From positions 95,890,182 to 95,954,181 of the forward strand of contig CM045761.1 in the NCBI GenBank assembly GCA_025200525.1: DNA of 64,000 bases, in the 5' to 3' direction. The notes beneath the pieces were generated by a model. The model worked only from the letters and a program-made list of their open reading frames with translations, did no database searches and had not been told where the DNA came from. The stretch comes from Camellia lanceoleosa. Its lineage: Eukaryota > Streptophyta > Magnoliopsida > Ericales > Theaceae. The translations under genes were made by a program, and so were the position numbers. Positions 60,301 through 64,000 of this stretch are shown here, in pieces (positions within the stretch are counted from its first letter, which is position 1; the number at the start of each line of letters is the position of its first letter).

Positions 60301-61431
60301 GTATGATTCTCAGACCTCTCCGCATTCTCCACTATGCGGATCGCCGATAGACTCTCTTCTCAGAGGTCATCAAGCTATACAGGCACCGACGCTTTGTTAT
60401 ATCTCATAGAGGGGACTACACCACCTATCGCCAGATATATCCGATGCCCTTGACGGAGTGCGGGTCGCGCCATCGAGGCCCACCGGGCGCACCATCTTCG
60501 AAGTCGCGCCTGTACCAGACATCCTCTTCCAGCAGAGCCGGTGCATCTAGGGTAGAGGTAGTTCGATCCCTCCGATCCTCCGCCCCTTTATCATCCTCGA
60601 TGGCCGACATGCCGACCGAGTTGACGAGTTGGCGATGGGACTATTCGATTCTCGATCCCTATAGAGCCTCCGATGTTCGGTCACGATATGTCGCTGATCC
60701 TGACTCACCACCGGTATGTTCCACCATTTTTCATTTATCACACAGACATTTTGACAGTTGCTTATTTATTGATGACTTGAGCTTGTATCTGCAGCCACCT
60801 TGGGAGTACATGGATCAGATGCTCGAGATGGTGGCCTCACTTGAGGGGATGGTCCTGCGTGGAGAGGCGCAGATGTCCATCATGGGCTTCTAGGTACCCT
60901 TCATCTCCCTTGCATTTATCATATTTGAGATGACATGCTGGTTTTGAACATTCTACTGCAATGATAAGCTGTGTGGGACACATCTGGCACACACCCTACT
61001 CACATACTGTCCTTGCACCAGCTTTTCATTTTGAACTGATGTATTGCACTTTCCATTTTCAGATGCCTCCCGTATATGCTCCGCTGGCCGTGCCACTGTG
61101 GTCTTCTCAGAGAGGTCGAAGTGCTGGACATGTTCGAGGTACAGGGACTCGAGGAGCTGGGTCATCCAGGCCTTACCGAGGAGCTCGAGGAGCGGGGCCA
61201 TCTCGCAGACGCAGGGCACCCATTGTCGAGGATGAGGAGGAGGAGGTTGCAGACCGTGAGTTAGAGACATCTCCTGGGGAGGGAGGCTCCGGTCTTGGTT
61301 CCGGAAGCGGAGGCGAGGCCGAGGGGGATCCGGAGGATGATAGCTCTGATCCGGATGGTGATGATGGTGCAGAGGTTATCCCACAGAAGAGGATCAGAGG
61401 GCCTCCTCATTCCCGTTCCCGAGGATACTGA
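57340..61431 (+). pseudogene. Plant mobile domain (PMD)-like gene, multi-exon, frame-broken
   Basis: A TATA box, a 5' UTR exon with donor CTGAG|GTAAG (57539/57540), an acceptor TTTTGCAG (57660) and an ATG at 57671 start a gene whose first coding exon encodes MAGHFPYGGGLSGAGDDFD. After a 1.3-kb intron (acceptor about 59173) come the PMD hallmarks in shifting frames: ERWWDTTN near 59330, TKTSQDFVIL near 59393, a GGGPIPHDED piece near 59430, FLSALVDLSQ near 59670, ATLYCYMSALV near 59730, and then YFPTLAPEMEVAGILMTPFS and FEGEHRPRPRETLFYLRQYF (exon about 59912-60073). Further exons start near 60166, 60795 and 61063. The last (to 61431) encodes an RG/acidic tail with GRGRSAG-type and DEEEEV stretches. 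PMD proteins (MAIN/MAIL1 relatives) are linked to silencing and are often carried by transposons. Indels and a stop before the last exon break it; consensus error is possible. Confidence 0.7.
57990..59065. repeat. Intronic minisatellite of the PMD gene (about 73-80 bp unit)
   Basis: About 13 tandem units rich in GAACACAC. The first block (to about 58490) uses TAAGAGTAGAACACAC, CTCGA and GTTGATGGTGAGCACAC. The second (58495-59065) uses ATTTGAAGTGAACACAC, GATTAGGAATTGAACACGC and AAAACACGGATTTA, spaced 73-79 bp. It fills most of the intron between the first coding exon and the PMD core exons. Confidence 0.85.
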
Positions 61432-62065
61432 TGTTATTTCCTACTTTATTTTACTTTTTAGCTAGTAGTTTGTAGCACTTTGCACATTGTTAGGCAGTTT
61501 TATTTTCTGTAAAACTTGTACCTATATTTGTTGTAAAACATGATGGAATGAAACAGCTTTTGAAAAGATGTTTGTATTTGAGATTTCTTAGCATCGCATC
61601 GTATCATTTTGCACAAAATGGAATTGAATGAAAATGTGCCTTGTGTATTTACCGGGTCAGGTAATGAACCGACGCAACAAATCAAAATCTCGACTCACTA
61701 AGAAATAACAGAATCTTAGCAAGTTTACAACTCGATAAGCAAAGTACAACAATGTTAACGATTCGATAAACAAGACTCAACAAAATTGTGTAAACAAAAG
61801 GTAATAACTCAAAACACAAAATGCGACAGCTCGACAAAACTTACAACTCGATAAACAGAACAACAACTCGATAAGCAAAAATACAACAAAGCATACTTCG
61901 GACGGACGACCGGGTGATGAAAGGCATCCGACCGAGAGAAATGGAGGCCTTCGACGCCCCGATGCCTAGAATGCTTCAAACTTCCTTCCGGAGAGCAAAC
62001 AGACCAACACGTACAAACACATTTTGTATCTCGAAATTAGAGGGTGGCCGCCTATTAGGATAGAT
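61432..62065. other. 3' region of the PMD gene and spacer
   Basis: T-rich 3' UTR-like sequence to about 61600, then an A-rich stretch with repeated ACAACTCGATAA words (about 61690-61890). No ORF or RNA gene recognised. Confidence 0.45.
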
Positions 62066-62229
62066 GGCCGGCCGCCACTTCCCCACAACCCTAGAACTTT
62101 GACACTTGTCCTTGAATAGTGTTTTACCCTCTATAAAAGCCCCACTTTGAACTTATTCATTTCATCACCATTTTCACAAAAATGGAGGCATTTTCGCAGA
62201 AAATCTCACATCTTGGATTTCTTCTCTAG
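62066..62229 (+). promoter_or_regulatory. Promoter of the second ORF of copy B
   Basis: CTATAAAAGCCCC gives a TATA box at 62132-62138, preceded by GGCCGGCCGCC at about 62067. The leader is about 65-70 nt and AC-rich, and leads to an ATG at 62230. Confidence 0.55.
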
Positions 62230-63417
62230 ATGGCTCCTAAAAGTTGAACTTCCGGGTTTCGCTTAAATGCACTATTTACGCTTGAGGCGACTCCACTACA
62301 CCTTCCTTTCCTCCATGCCGCGAAGGTTTTGGAACCCGTGACGATGTCTTTAGCTTTGGCAAGAGGTATGTCCTACTTTTGAAGATTTTCAAGCTTTGAT
62401 GGAGTCCGAGCGCCGAAGAGATTTTGCCTCGCCTCGCTTTTGGCCACGCCCAAGCTTTAGGGCGGATATGTGGTTTCAACGCGATGACGCCGCTTCCTCG
62501 ATTGGTGACGCATGTTGATATCCCGAGCCCGATGCATCGATTCTCCGATGCCGGTGACCGCACGACCATCATTGGCAAGGTTTCCACAACATGCCCTTTG
62601 CTTGTGCATGCTATCTCATTTTCGTTTGCTTGCCCGAGGAGCTAGCATCCGCTCGATCGAAGTTGCACAAGGCTTGAAAGAGGGAAAGAGTTGCATTGCC
62701 ATGACTCGCCGAGACATTGATGGGCTTGATGCTTTCCACTACCGGAACAACCGTGTTCGCAGGGAGTCCACTCATCGCCGCAGTAATGTTTCCCACCCAA
62801 GCTCACATATGTATTTGCTCACATCACTGCCCCTGCCCTGCTTTTCTCACAAAACCCTTATCTTACTTTTCTCTCATCGCACACTTCTATTCTTTATTCT
62901 CTCATTTTTTTCATCCCTCCCGTGATATGGTTGATGGATAAATTGCAAGTCGTGGACTCTTGCTCGCTTACTCAAAATGTGGCTACTTTTTCGACAACGC
63001 CAGTCGACGCCTTGATGAGGGATGGTGGTTTGAATGGATGTGCAATTTGTCCCGATTGCATTGCTTACGCCCTTGGCTTAACCTTCCGGCGATGAGCTAT
63101 AGCATGTTTCAGATACTGATCCGTTGGTCGGCTTGACTCATCACAGATTTTATTTCCCATTCCGCATTCTCAAGGCCGGGCGGCCATGATCGACTTGTTC
63201 TTCGGAGGGGATTGAGTACCACCACTTTCCGCTCGAGGTGCACACCTTGCCCGACATACTTCGCCCGAGGGCTTAGAGAGTCCGCCCCCGCCCCTACTTT
63301 CAGTTGCACTTTGTCTGATGAATGCTGGGATTGGCTCAATGAGGAAGCACAGATTGGGCCTAGGTTGGCATCAGAGGCTTCAACTAGCTCTGGCAGGGGG
63401 CGCAGGGACACCTGACT
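62230..63417 (+). pseudogene. Second ORF of the composite repeat, PMD-like, frame-broken
   Basis: Starts ATGGCTCCTAAAAG after a good promoter but meets a stop within six codons, and the reading continues only through several shifts. Recognisable pieces are DIDGLDAFHYRNN near 62712-62750 and, in another frame, FAGSPLIAAVMF near 62757. GLDxFHY followed by a GSPLLLQ-type block is a pattern I associate with PMD-like proteins borne by plant retroelements, so the call rests on short motifs. The final frame ends SSGRGRRDT at 63417. Copy A has a shorter homologue at 14022-14460. Both copies being broken, with homologous order, supports an element-borne ORF rather than a host gene. Confidence 0.5.
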
Positions 63418-63708
63418 TGACTATGCCCCAGATTTATTGCTTTATTAGTCTTTCAAGTTTTCGTTATGAATGTAATAAAAAGCAACTTCAATTGTATGCA
63501 AGAGCGAGAGAACTCTGTTTTGAAATCAATGAAATTGAAGGTTGTGGTACTGAAAATTCTCCGTTTTTGGTCCAAAAATGGCCTTAGTTGTGAAAAGATT
63601 AATTTGAACAAAGTCAACTTTTATTAAAACTTTTCAAAACTATTTTCGATATGGATCAGAACTGGACACGCCTGAGATCTGTCACTGAGATGCACAACCC
63701 CGGACCCT

Positions 63709-63822
63709 AGCAACTGGAAAGTTGCCCCTAGCTTGAAAAGTGCCTCGGCGATTCATAGCAACGGAAAGTTGCCCCTAGTCCGATTGCACCGCAACACTTC
63801 ATGGAAAGTTGCCCCTAGTCCT
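63709..63822. repeat. GGAAAGTTGCCCCTAG short tandem repeat, copy B
   Basis: Three units of about 50-55 bp, each containing GGAAAGTTGCCCCTAG and preceded by AGCAAC/CGCAAC, so short GCAAC/GTTGC arms recur. Same position and motif as 14871-15045 in copy A. The remaining sequence to the window end includes GGGAATCAAGCC, also shared. Confidence 0.65.
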
Positions 63823-64000
63823 AATAACACTGCATCGAGATCACAATAAATGCCGATGAATAGAGATGACCGAGATGATCAAATGGACAAAGTTGATCGG
63901 GAAAAGATTGCGTCCGAACTTCAAGATGAAGTCGCCACGATCCCAAAGATGGGAATCAAGCCTCACGAGTTCAAAGCTTGGGTTCGCCGGTATTTTTACT

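Overview
The window is nuclear DNA of a flowering plant, probably a eudicot, from a repeat-dominated (heterochromatic or pericentromeric) region. This rests on a Stowaway-like MITE, the split 5' exons of a plant RAB7-type GTPase gene, a chromodomain Ty3/gypsy retrotransposon primed by initiator Met-tRNA, and a multi-exon plant mobile domain (PMD) gene. I cannot name the species. There are no tRNA or rRNA genes, CRISPR arrays or bacterial-type operons that I can see. No clearly intact host gene was found; almost all coding sequence is transposon-borne or decayed and carries small indels. Layout: 1-4.3 kb is ordinary plant intergenic DNA with two MITE-like elements and a minus-strand RAB7 pseudogene. 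4.27-6.7 kb holds a probable LTR and internal region of a minus-strand retrotransposon. 6.7-17.3 kb is copy A of a large composite repeat: nested minisatellites, a 159-bp hairpin repeat, a minus-strand promoter with a spliced leader, and remnants of an ORF. A 100-N scaffold gap follows at 17332-17431. 17.4-41.55 kb is dominated by about 20.6 kb of a very short satellite (43-44 bp monomer), split at 27712-31250 by a solo LTR with an apparent 5-bp target duplication; the arrays were therefore once continuous. The right array has higher-order repeats of about 1.84-1.91 kb. 41.65-64.0 kb is copy B of the composite repeat in the same orientation. Copy B is split by a full-length, nested Tekay/Del-like chromovirus at 43216-52858 (two LTRs of about 2.53-2.55 kb, PBS, gag-pol, chromodomain, PPT, target duplication AACTC). 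Beyond it, copy B continues with its own minisatellites, the same 159-bp hairpin repeat, a PMD gene (57.3-61.4 kb) with a minisatellite in an intron, and a second promoter-driven ORF (62.1-63.4 kb) that matches the ORF remnant in copy A. How the parts relate: a degenerate minisatellite with the same A-rich core and GCGC/GCAC dyads as the 43-bp satellite lies inside copy A (12.36-13.33 kb). This suggests the satellite was amplified from a repeat internal to the composite element, a route known for plant LTR-retrotransposon untranslated regions. The most notable observations are that satellite and its higher-order structure, a two-state monomer variation concentrated at CTG/CAG (CHG) sites that may be a methylation-linked base-calling artefact, the covarying hairpin repeat, and palindromic GGCCGGCC clusters next to three predicted promoters. 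Many frameshifts here could be consensus errors of a long-read assembly rather than biology, so pseudogene calls are made with that caveat.
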